This document shows positions 56,524-64,000 of a stretch of DNA of 64,000 nucleotides, one piece after another; position 1 is the first letter of the stretch, and every line of letters starts with the position of its first letter. The notes beneath the pieces are model-generated. The model did no database searches, was not told the DNA's origin, and was given only the letters and a program-made list of their open reading frames with translations. The stretch is from Actinokineospora globicatena (lineage in GTDB: Bacteria; Actinomycetota; Actinomycetes; Mycobacteriales; Pseudonocardiaceae): NCBI RefSeq assembly GCF_024171945.1, contig NZ_JAMTCR010000002.1, positions 2,994,630-3,058,629 of the forward strand. Reading direction: 5' to 3'. The translations under genes were made by a program, and so were the position numbers.

Positions 56524-57842
56524 CCACAGTGGACCCCTCCGCCACGGCGGGCCGAGTCGTGGCCGCCGCACTGCACGACTTCCTCGAAACCGACCACCGC
56601 GGAGTCGTGGTCGACTCACCTCCCGGCGCGGGAAAGTCGACCCTGGTCGTCTGTGCGAGCACCGAAATGGCGGCCAGCGGTGAGGCCGTGATGGTGGTCG
56701 CCCAGACCAACGCACAGGTCGACGACCTGATCGACCGGATGGCCCGACACGCGCCCGGTGTGACGATCGGCCGGTTGGACGGCACCGACTACGTGCCGGA
56801 CTGCCGGATCGCACACCCCAACGTGACCCACAGCCGCAAGCTCGACGAGCTGGGACGGCCGCAGATCACCATCGCCACGGCGAAGAAGTGGTCCTACGTC
56901 AAAGACGTCAGCTGGCGGAGGGCGATCATCGACGAGGCCTACCAGATGAGGTCGGACGCCCTTCTCCAGGTCGCGTCGCGGTTCGACGAGGCTCTCTTCG
57001 TCGGCGATCCCGGGCAACTGGACCCCTTCTCCACCATGGAGCTCGACCGCTGGGTGGGCCTGCCGTGGGATCCGATGCAGAGCGCGGTGGCGGCGATGCA
57101 GCGCAGCAATCCGGAGTTGCCCGTCCACCAGCTCCCGGTGTCCTGGAGGTTGTCGGCAGAGGCGGCGCCCGTCGTGTCGACGGCGTTCTATCCGTTCACA
57201 CCGTTCGACGCCGGAACCGGACCGGGACAACGTCAGATGGGTTTCACCACCCGCCCGCTCCGTCGCGGTGCGGTCGACGACACGCTCGAGATGGCCGCGA
57301 CGACCGGGTGGGCACTGCACGAACTCCCACGCCAGCACACGATGCGCACCGACGCGGACGCCGTCGAGGAGATCGTGACCATTGCGCTGAGGCTGCTCGA
57401 ACGCGGCACCGTCGTGACCTCGGCGCCTGATCACGTCGAGCAGCCGGTAACGGCGGACCGCATCGCTATCGGTGCCGCACACCGAGACCAGGTCGCCGCG
57501 ATCGAGCGCGAGCTCACCGCCCGTGGCGGCGCCGGCATCACGGTCGACACGGCAAACCGTTTGCAGGGCGCCGAGTTCGATGTCGTCATCGTGCTGCATC
57601 CGCTGTCCGGGCGGAGGGACGCCACCGCGTTCCACCTCGAGTCCGGCCGACTCTGCGTGCTGACCTCGCGCCATCGCCATGCCTGCATCGTCGTCGCCAG
57701 GGCCGGGATCCAGGAGCTCCTCGACGCGCACCCCACGAGCGAGCCCATGCACATCGACGTGCCGGCAAAGTTCCCCGACGGCTGGGCCGCCAACCACTCC
57801 ATGCTCGAACACCTGCGACGCCACCGGAATCCGGCGGCCTGA
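56520..57842 (+). CDS. Small SF1 (UPF1/Dna2-like) helicase, operon gene 4
   Basis: A 440-residue helicase from GTG 56520, overlapping the previous stop by four bases. Motifs: I in VDSPPGAGKSTLVV (Lys39), Ia in VVAQTNAQVDDL, II in RAIIDEAYQM (Asp138-Glu139), III in FVGDPGQLDPF, V in TANRLQGAEFDVVIVLHPL, VI in LCVLTSRHRHACIVVA. The order and wording match superfamily 1B helicases such as UPF1 and Dna2. It is much shorter than these, with just the two core domains. In eukaryotic Dna2 a Cas4-like Fe-S nuclease and such a helicase are one chain; here they are separate genes of the same operon. Confidence 0.88.
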   Translation: MTTVDPSATAGRVVAAALHDFLETDHRGVVVDSPPGAGKSTLVVCASTEMAASGEAVMVVAQTNAQVDDLIDRMARHAPGVTIGRLDGTDYVPDCRIAHPNVTHSRKLDELGRPQITIATAKKWSYVKDVSWRRAIIDEAYQMRSDALLQVASRFDEALFVGDPGQLDPFSTMELDRWVGLPWDPMQSAVAAMQRSNPELPVHQLPVSWRLSAEAAPVVSTAFYPFTPFDAGTGPGQRQMGFTTRPLRRGAVDDTLEMAATTGWALHELPRQHTMRTDADAVEEIVTIALRLLERGTVVTSAPDHVEQPVTADRIAIGAAHRDQVAAIERELTARGGAGITVDTANRLQGAEFDVVIVLHPLSGRRDATAFHLESGRLCVLTSRHRHACIVVARAGIQELLDAHPTSEPMHIDVPAKFPDGWAANHSMLEHLRRHRNPAA

Positions 57843-57850
57843 GAGAGACG

Positions 57851-59110
57851 ATGAGAATCCTCCACACCTCCGACTGGCACCTCGGCCGGATTACCGACAA
57901 GGAGCCGCGGTTCGCCGACCACGTCGCAGTTCTTGCCGAGATCGCCGCCATCGCGAGGAACGAAGCACCGGACGTCATCATCCACTCCGGTGATCTGTTC
58001 GACCATCCACGACCGTCCTACAAAGACATGGTTAAGGCGAGCGAGGTGCTGCGCGAGCTCGCGCAGACCGCCCCAGTGGTGGTGATCTGCGGCAACCACG
58101 ACTCGCCAGACCTGTTCCGCTTCGTCGCGAGCTGGCTCGGCCCGGACAGCCGCATCCGGTTCGTCGACCGGCCGGTCAAGTCGGCCGACGGCGGCATCCT
58201 GAACTTTGTCGGTGCCGACGGATTCGAGTTGAGGCTCGCGGTGCTGCCGTACGTGCACCCCAACAGGATCATGCACGCCTACGAGGACGCGAACGACCTG
58301 CGCAAGCGGTACGCGGAACGGGTCAGCGCGATGCAGCAAGCGCTTGCGGAAGAGTTGTTCCGCGGCCTGGATCCGCAACGCCACGTCACCGCGTTCGCGG
58401 GCCACCAGTACCTCAGCGGGGCGGATCTCGCCCGCCATTCGACGTCTCCCCACGTGCGTGACCGCTACGCGACCGAGGCCGGTGACATCCCGAAGGTCGG
58501 GTACGCAGCGTTCGGCGACATCCACAAACCCCAGAGGCTTCCCGGTGCCGGAGTAGTCGGCCGGTACGCGGGATCCCCACTCGAGCTGGACTTCGGCGAG
58601 CTGGGTGAGCAGAAGAGCGTCGTGATCGTCAACCTGGTGCCCGGGGCGGAGGCGGAGATCCGGCTCGTTCCGTTGACCTCCGGACGCCGTCTGTGGCGCT
58701 TCAAGGGCACGATGGACGAGCTTCGGGCTGTAGCACCGACGATCACGGACCAGTTGTGCCGCCTGGAGGTGATAACGCCGACGCCGGACCCGACGTTGTC
58801 CGAGCAGGTATACGCGCTCCTCCCGAACGCCACGATCCTGGACATCGCCGAGAACCCGGAAGACCGCCGGTTGCAGGTGGCGGACAAGGAACGGGAACCC
58901 GGCGCCGAACCGTCCCTTCAGGACCTCTTCGTCGAGTACCTGGAGGAGAACGGAACGTCCGGGACCGCCGCGCAGAACATCCCGCCGTTGTTCGCCGCAC
59001 TCCTGGAGCTAGGCGAAACGGACGACACGACGATTCCCGCGGTGGCTCAGGTCGAGGAGTTGCTCGCCAAGCCCATGACCGCAGAGGTGGACGAGGAGGA
59101 CGCCGCATGA
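57851..59110 (+). CDS. sbcD-like: SbcD/Mre11-type nuclease, operon gene 5
   Basis: A 419-residue metallophosphoesterase. All nuclease motifs are present: LHTSDWHLG, IIHSGDLFD, VVICGNHDSPD, FAGHQYLSG and AAFGDIHKPQ. After the capping region, the C-terminal 120 residues are acidic and presumably bind SbcC. SbcCD (Mre11-Rad50) complexes open hairpins and trim blocked DNA ends. The start lies eight bases after the helicase stop and the end overlaps the SbcC gene (ATGA). The gene order D then C is that of chromosomal sbcDC, but placement behind a Cas4-like nuclease and helicase on a mobile module is not housekeeping. Confidence 0.92.
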   Translation: MRILHTSDWHLGRITDKEPRFADHVAVLAEIAAIARNEAPDVIIHSGDLFDHPRPSYKDMVKASEVLRELAQTAPVVVICGNHDSPDLFRFVASWLGPDSRIRFVDRPVKSADGGILNFVGADGFELRLAVLPYVHPNRIMHAYEDANDLRKRYAERVSAMQQALAEELFRGLDPQRHVTAFAGHQYLSGADLARHSTSPHVRDRYATEAGDIPKVGYAAFGDIHKPQRLPGAGVVGRYAGSPLELDFGELGEQKSVVIVNLVPGAEAEIRLVPLTSGRRLWRFKGTMDELRAVAPTITDQLCRLEVITPTPDPTLSEQVYALLPNATILDIAENPEDRRLQVADKEREPGAEPSLQDLFVEYLEENGTSGTAAQNIPPLFAALLELGETDDTTIPAVAQVEELLAKPMTAEVDEEDAA

Positions 59111-62106
59111 GGCCCATCGAGCTGAAGGTGTTCGGTCTGCGCTCGTACCGCGGGGAGCAGGTGATCGACTTCACCGGCGTCGATCTGATGGCGATCATCG
59201 GCGACACCGGCGCAGGCAAGTCCTCGTTGCTGGAAGCCATCTGCTTCGCTCTCTACGGCGTGTGCACGTGGCCCGTCCAGGGCGGCGGTGGTGGCCCTCT
59301 GATCGCGTCCAGCGGTGGCGGCCTGATGCGCGTCGAGTTCACGTTTCGTGTCAAAAACGAGACGTGGAAGGTCACTCGTGCAGCTGCTTCCCGCAGTGTG
59401 ACGCCGCCCCACCACCTCAAGTGCCTCGACACCGGGGAGGAGATCGACGGGTCAAGGAAGGTCACCGAGCGGGTCACCGCTCTGATCGGGCTCGACTCCA
59501 AGACCTTCCTCCGGGCGGTGATGCTTCCGCAGGGAAAGTTCCAGGAACTCCTGCAGAGCACCGATTCGGAGCGCAACGCGCTGCTGAAGAGCGTGCTGAA
59601 CCTCGACTCGCTCTCGGAGATGCGCGAGCGCGCCAAGGCGATGATCGAACGGCTCACCCATCCTCTGAACCACACCGAGCTGCGGCGACGAGAGCTTCCC
59701 GCAGACCCCGCAGCCGATCTGGCTGACGCATCACGTCGGTTCACCCAGTCCTTCAAGGTGCTCAAGCGTCTGGAAGCCGTTCAGAACCGTATCGGCGAAG
59801 CGCGAGTGCCGGCAGAGGAAGCGGGCCGCCGGGAAAAAGAGCTTCGTCGCATCGGGAAGCGGTTGGGGGACAAGTTCCGCGCCGGTCTGCAGGACGACTT
59901 CGCGGACCTGATCATCGCGGACACGAGCCTTGCCGAGGACGAGGTCACACGGCGGCAGGAACTGGACCAGTACGAGGCCGAGGTTCGACAGCTGAAGGAC
60001 GAGCTGGACGACGCGGAGAAACGCGGGATCGGCGTGGCCTCGACGGCTTCCGCCTTGACCGTTCTGGCCACAACGGCCGAGCAGATTCCAGTCTGGCACA
60101 AGGATCGAGTCCGCCTCGCCGCCGAAAGCGCCGCCGTCGCGGAGTCGCTCGCCGAGCTGAAGTCGAGTGAGCGACTACTCCTAGTGCTCGCGGAGAAGAC
60201 AGAGAAGGCAAGGCAGGCGGCCAAGCTCGCAGCCGGCAAATCGAGCACCGCGACGGCCGATGTCACCGAGTGCCAGTTGCTGCTCGACAAGGCGCGAACC
60301 TCCGCGACAATCGCCGACACCGCGGACGGAGGCGTGAAGACTAAGCGCGAGAAGGTCAAGCAGCTGGCATACCGCGCCCTCGCGAGCGACGAAGAACATC
60401 AGGCAGCGAGCGAGACTCTGGAAGTCGCCCAGGAATTCCTGCGTGCGGCCTACCAAGCCGACGCGGTTGTCCATGCGGCTGCTGGGGTCAGCGCCGGTGA
60501 CGACTGCCCGGTGTGCGCCCGCAGCCTGCCCGAGAACTACCAGCCGCCGATCGGGGCCGACATCTCCGCCGCAAAGAAGGCCGTGGACCACGCGAAGACG
60601 GCGCGCGTCACTACGGACAAGGCGGTGCAGCAAGCACAAAAGTTGTTGCACAAGGCGGAGGGCGAGCTCGTACAGGAGGTCGAGGCAGCTCGACTCGCCG
60701 CTGCCGAACATAAGGACGCTCTCGGCGAAGCAAGGGCCCGCCTTGGGACGATGGACCTGGCGGTCGCCGACGACGTCCTACTCGCCGCCGTCATCGCTGC
60801 AGCGAGTGCCGCCTGCACGCTCGCCGAGAACACGGCAACCGCGCTGAGCGAGGTGCGCAAGGAACACGACGATCTCCGCGCCAGCATCGACACGGCCAAG
60901 CCCTTGATCGCGCAACGGGCACAGAACGAGAAGAACGCCGTCCACAGTCTGGATTCGAGGTGGAAGGCAATCGAGGGTAGCCTCCGAAAGCTTCCCTTCT
61001 ACCGCGAGGCGGAGATCACCCCGGCGGCCATCCAGGCCGCTGTCGAGAAGGTTCAGACTCAGGAGATCGCACTCGGCCACCTCCGAGACCGGCAAGGGCA
61101 AGCGGAGACCGCCGCCAGGGCATCGCGAAAGGAGGCGGAGAAACTCCGCCAGCGGCGTGACGAACAGATTGAGAAACCGAGAGCGGCGTTAGTCGAGGAG
61201 TTGAGCGTGCTCGTGGAGCGTGCCTCGGTGGTGCTCACCGCGCTGAACCTCGAGGAGATTCCCGGACGAGGCACGGAGCCCACTCTCGCAGACGACTCGG
61301 CGTGGGCCAGTGACACGGTCGTGGCGGTCGCGTCCGCCCTCGAAGCGTGCCTCCAGCAGGCGGACGCCTGTCAGACCGAGGTCGCGGAACTGCGGCAACA
61401 GATCGCGTTCGCATACGCAAGCGTCGAGGCCTCTGACGAGGACCACCTCGAGACGCTCGTCCGCAGCACTAACGTCGAGGTCGAGACCGCCAGACGCGAG
61501 CGCCGGGAAGCGGAACGGGCTCTTCCCCTCTGCCAGGAACTCGACGCCCGGCTCGCCGCAGCGCGTCCGGTGGTGGAGGGACTCCGTGAGCTCGTGAAGC
61601 TGCTCGCGGACGGGAAGTTCGTCGACAGCGTCGTGCAGCGCCGGCAAGGAACCCTGCTCGGCACGGCCAGCCAGATCTTCGAGTCCATGACGGACGGCCG
61701 GTTCGGCTTCGCCGCGAAGTTCAAGATCGTCGACACGACCACCGGACAGGTCCGTGACGTCAAGACGCTGTCCGGCGGCGAGACCTTTCTGGCCAGCCTG
61801 GCGCTCGCGTTGGCACTGGTGGAGGTCACGTCGCGAGGCGCGGGTCGCGTCGAAGCCCTCTTCTTGGACGAGGGGTTCGGGACTCTCGACACGAACGCGC
61901 TCCATCAGGCGCTGGGAGAGTTGCATCGCAACGCGGGCGACGGCCGCTTGGTGGCGGTGATCAGTCACATGCGAGACGTGGCGGACAATTTCGAGAACAT
62001 CCTCATGGTCGAGAAAACGCCCAGGGGCAGCAATGCGAAGTGGCTGTCTCCGGAGCAGCGCGACGCACTGATGGCGGACGACCTGGCTTCGGGACTGAGG
62101 TCCTGA
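59107..62106 (+). CDS. sbcC-like: SbcC/Rad50-type SMC ATPase, operon gene 6
   Basis: A 999-residue protein. Walker A is AIIGDTGAGKSSLLEA (Lys38), Q-loop in VMLPQGKFQELLQ. Two long coiled-coil arms flank a zinc hook Cys467-Pro-Val-Cys470 (DDCPVCARSLP). The C-terminal ATPase half has the signature TLSGGETFLASLALALALVE, Walker B ALFLDEGFGTLD and the H-loop VAVISHMRDV. The protein would bridge DNA ends and gate the Mre11-type nuclease. The coiled coils are rich in Ala, Glu and Lys as usual. It is the last operon gene; repeat copy 4 begins 14 bases after its stop, so the operon fills the right part of the module. Confidence 0.93.
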   Translation: MRPIELKVFGLRSYRGEQVIDFTGVDLMAIIGDTGAGKSSLLEAICFALYGVCTWPVQGGGGGPLIASSGGGLMRVEFTFRVKNETWKVTRAAASRSVTPPHHLKCLDTGEEIDGSRKVTERVTALIGLDSKTFLRAVMLPQGKFQELLQSTDSERNALLKSVLNLDSLSEMRERAKAMIERLTHPLNHTELRRRELPADPAADLADASRRFTQSFKVLKRLEAVQNRIGEARVPAEEAGRREKELRRIGKRLGDKFRAGLQDDFADLIIADTSLAEDEVTRRQELDQYEAEVRQLKDELDDAEKRGIGVASTASALTVLATTAEQIPVWHKDRVRLAAESAAVAESLAELKSSERLLLVLAEKTEKARQAAKLAAGKSSTATADVTECQLLLDKARTSATIADTADGGVKTKREKVKQLAYRALASDEEHQAASETLEVAQEFLRAAYQADAVVHAAAGVSAGDDCPVCARSLPENYQPPIGADISAAKKAVDHAKTARVTTDKAVQQAQKLLHKAEGELVQEVEAARLAAAEHKDALGEARARLGTMDLAVADDVLLAAVIAAASAACTLAENTATALSEVRKEHDDLRASIDTAKPLIAQRAQNEKNAVHSLDSRWKAIEGSLRKLPFYREAEITPAAIQAAVEKVQTQEIALGHLRDRQGQAETAARASRKEAEKLRQRRDEQIEKPRAALVEELSVLVERASVVLTALNLEEIPGRGTEPTLADDSAWASDTVVAVASALEACLQQADACQTEVAELRQQIAFAYASVEASDEDHLETLVRSTNVEVETARRERREAERALPLCQELDARLAAARPVVEGLRELVKLLADGKFVDSVVQRRQGTLLGTASQIFESMTDGRFGFAAKFKIVDTTTGQVRDVKTLSGGETFLASLALALALVEVTSRGAGRVEALFLDEGFGTLDTNALHQALGELHRNAGDGRLVAVISHMRDVADNFENILMVEKTPRGSNAKWLSPEQRDALMADDLASGLRS

Positions 62107-62120
62107 GCTGCCCTGTGGGG

Positions 62121-62515
62121 TTCCAAAAGTCGGCTTGATGGCTCTGACCTGCGGGTTAGGCCCTGGTGTGACCGGAAGGGGCCTTGACTGGGCGTCGGTG
62201 GTTTTTGCGGCTGGTGAAGATACAGGTCGCGGCGGTCAAGACCGTGACAACTAAGTGTTCACCGACCTGCTGCTCCCGAGCCAGCCGTACGATGCCGTTG
62301 ACCTGCGGTTGGACGTCGTTGCAGGTCGTGGAGCGCTGCTCAGAGAGCCCTTATGGGTGAACTATGTACGGCGTATCGCGTTGGCCTGCGGAAATCGGAT
62401 TTCCGCAGGCCAACGTGTGTTCGTTAGGAGTCTTTGAGGGCAGTTCAGTGCCGTTTGGAGCGCATTTCTGCTCCCCGTTTGCTCCCTGGTGTGCTCCCCG
62501 CGCGTGGGCGCGGTG
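62121..62515. repeat. Attachment-type repeat copy 4
   Basis: Starts TTCCAAAAGTCGGCTTGATG directly after the SbcC gene, continues through GGCGGTCAAGACC and AGAGAGCCCTTAT to the core GGTGAACTATGTACGGCGTA, then a 20-base-pair hairpin: CGCGTTGGCCTGCGGAAATC (62377-62396) against GATTTCCGCAGGCCAACGTG (62398-62417) with one G-U pair and a single-base loop. GCTCCCC words follow at about 62470-62500. It closes the third module. Confidence 0.78.
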
Positions 62516-62520
62516 ATACG

Positions 62521-62722
62521 GCTCTGGTGGAAGTCTGGTTCGGCATCGTCGAACACCAAAGCCATCCGCCGCGGCACCTTCACAGCGTCCGCGACCTCAC
62601 CACCAAGATCTGAGCCTTCATCACCGGCTGTAACAACCGCAGCCACACCTTCGCCTGGACCGAATCACCGATCAGATCCTGACAAGGCCAACCGTCAGAA
62701 GACTTCAAACACGGACCACTAG
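62521..62722 (+). pseudogene. IS630-family transposase C-terminal remnant
   Basis: Plus-strand frames spell VEVWFGIVEHQ, KAIRRGTF, HSVRDLTTKI, AFITGCNNRSHTFAWTE and DKANRQKTSNTDH, the conserved end of IS630-type transposases, with stop codons and frameshifts between. The N-terminal part is absent. Confidence 0.75.
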
Positions 62723-62734
62723 ATCCGGCGGGCG

Positions 62735-63587
62735 CTAGACGACATGAGCGAAGGCGCGGTACTCCCGAGCCACCAGCTCCACCTCATAGGAATGCCTGTT
62801 GAGGTACTGCCCGATCGAGACGATCTCGCCATCAGCCGCAATGCTTGCGTACGCCTGTGCGTACCCGCGAGGGTCCGTGTCCGAGGAGTAGACGCGAGCA
62901 CCCTGATCTCGATGTATCCAGACGCGGTGCTCGTCGGCAACTGTTGCCTCGGACCCAACGGGCCCGATCTTCTCCAGGAGCACGTAGTGCAGCCCCAGGA
63001 GATCCAAGAGCTCTCGGTCACGTTCCCACACGGCCCCCGCGTACATGTTGCTCATCAGGAACAGCGGATCGCTGTACACGAGCCGTATCGCATCGGGCAA
63101 CGACATGCCTCGGCCGTTCCAGCACAGGGCGCCACGCACCGAGTGCCGTAGCCCGTGCCGGGGTACGGCCTCGCCAATAACCATGGGCAGGAGCTTCTCA
63201 AGGCCGTCTGGCCACCCATGGATGATTGTTTGCAGGAGGTCACAGGGGTTGTAGACGTGCAGTACAACGTCTCCCTCGCCGACCTTCTGAGCCATTTCGT
63301 CGAGCCAGCGGGCCACCAGCGACTCCCACTCGTCGTTGCCGGCAAAGCTCCCGCCGAGCCTCTTGCCGGAACGCCTTCCAACGGCTGGCTACCTGCGGGC
63401 TGGCGGTACCCGTGTACAGGATCTGACTGTCTCCTCGTTCGTCCCCGGTAAGAAAGCGGAACAGGTCCTGCTCTTCGAAGGCGGCTGTGGCGTGGTAGGC
63501 GCCGTTGCCTCGGAAGCCTTGGATGGCCCAATTGGGGTCGTCACGGAGATTCTTCAACAGCCCTGGCCGTGCAGACTCCATGTTCAT
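62735..63587 (-). pseudogene. Unknown gene split by a frameshift
   Basis: From an ATG at 63587 the minus strand reads MNMESARPGLLKNLRDDPNW, FRGNGAYHATAAFEEQDLFR, GDERGDSQILYTGTASPQVA. Near 63345 coding potential moves to another frame, GSFAGNDEWESLVARWLDEM, and continues QKVGEGDVVLHVYNPCDLLQ to a stop at 62735. Joined, it would be about 284 residues. I recognise no family; it has conserved-looking Asp, Trp and Tyr residues and no membrane part. One indel in the arginine/glycine-rich stretch would explain the break. A translational frameshift is the less likely alternative. Confidence 0.6.
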
Positions 63588-63676
63588 TCCGCGCAGCTCG
63601 CTGCGCGCAAGACGGTTGCAGGTCTCGCAGAGGGCCTGTGGGGTGCCAATAGTTGGCCACGTGGCCTGACCTGCGC

Positions 63677-64000
63677 TTACGCAGCGATGGGTTCGTACTC
63701 GTTGATCAGGCCGCCGAGGACTGGTCGTCGACGTATCGACGTGCAGCCTGGCTCTGCGATCGGCTGGTCTGGTTGTGGTGGTGCGAGTTGTAGGGCTTGG
63801 TGTGGTCTGCGGTGGTTGTAGTGGTTCACGTAGTGGTCCAGCACCGCTCGCAGGTGGTGTTCGTTGATGATGAGCAGTCGGTCGGTGGCTTCGCGTCGGA
63901 CGGTGCCGATGAACCGTTCGGCGTGGGCGTTGGCTTGTGGACACCGTGGTGGGGTTTTCACGACGTGGATGCCGGCGTCGGCGAGGACTGTGTCGAACGA
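63677..64000 (-). mobile_element. IS481/IS3-type transposase (integrase core), C-terminal part
   Basis: The minus strand runs open from the window edge (FDTVLADAGIHVVKTPPRCP) through ANAHAERFIGTVRREATDRL, LLIINEHHLRAVLDHYVNHY and HRRPHQALQLAPP to a TAA at 63677. ERFIGTVRREATDR carries the catalytic Glu of the DDE integrase core, and NHYNHRRPHQAL is the family C-terminal motif. The 5' part lies outside the window, so I cannot say whether the element is intact. Confidence 0.85.

Noticed and set aside
57851..62106. Housekeeping sbcDC only
   Set aside because: Set aside because of coupling to four other genes and the flanking attachment repeat, but it cannot be excluded without the rest of the genome.

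Overview
The window is high-GC actinomycete DNA. Start codons include many GTG and TTG, genes often overlap as ATGA or GTGA, and the gene content (vanHAX, LAL regulators, ECF42 sigma factor with a DGPF partner, NRPS with MbtH, AfsR-like remnants) points to the Pseudonocardiales (Saccharothrix, Actinokineospora or Actinosynnema type). This is inferred from gene content only.

Left part, 1-27 kb, looks like ordinary chromosome. It holds a secreted subtilisin-like protease (cut by the window edge), a large LuxR-type ATPase regulator, and a glycopeptide-resistance set: vanH, vanA and vanX on the plus strand, convergent with vanS and vanR on the minus strand. A matching pair of 11-bp direct repeats lies in front of vanH and in front of vanR. 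Next come a secreted GH18 chitinase and a compact non-ribosomal peptide cluster at 11.1-23.0 kb: kynurenine 3-monooxygenase-like enzyme, a small unknown protein, a C-A-T-reductase NRPS, an MFS exporter, a methyltransferase-C-A-T NRPS and an MbtH protein. Two modules and reductive release predict a dipeptide aldehyde that may cyclise to an imine, pyrazinone or benzodiazepine-like product. Stress and regulatory genes follow: VOC protein, ECF42 sigma factor with its DGPF partner, and a DJ-1/PfpI protein divergent from a TetR regulator.

Right part, 27.1-64 kb, is accessory DNA. At 27.09 kb the 3' half of a tRNA-Val(CAC) gene ends abruptly in the anticodon loop. From there a related sequence (core GTGAACTATGTA, a long hairpin whose sequence changes but whose pairing is kept, then GCTCCCC triplets) recurs at 42.8, 47.3 and 62.35 kb. 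I read this as successive integrations of related elements at one tRNA site, giving modules of about 15.7, 4.5 and 15.0 kb. Degenerate IS and regulator fragments lie between them. Module 1 carries a TetR/FAD-monooxygenase pair, a membrane protein, a serine hydrolase, an MBL/hydrolase operon with an AraC regulator, an XRE-TPR regulator, and a NucA/NucB-type nuclease broken by one in-frame amber codon next to a possible inhibitor. Module 2 carries a membrane-spanning KAP-type P-loop NTPase.

Module 3 (47.3-62.3 kb) is the most interesting. It has a TIR-NTPase-TPR protein (a bacterial NLR-like architecture) divergent from a two-helix membrane protein with a probable ThsA-type macro domain, which resembles a type II Thoeris pair with a STAND sensor added to the TIR. 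It also has a tight six-gene operon: unknown coiled-coil protein, Cas4-like Fe-S nuclease, unknown protein, small SF1 helicase, SbcD/Mre11 nuclease and SbcC/Rad50 ATPase. Together these resemble a split Dna2 plus Mre11-Rad50 DNA-end machine carried on a mobile element, and a defence role is the leading guess. The window ends in IS fragments and a frameshifted unknown gene.
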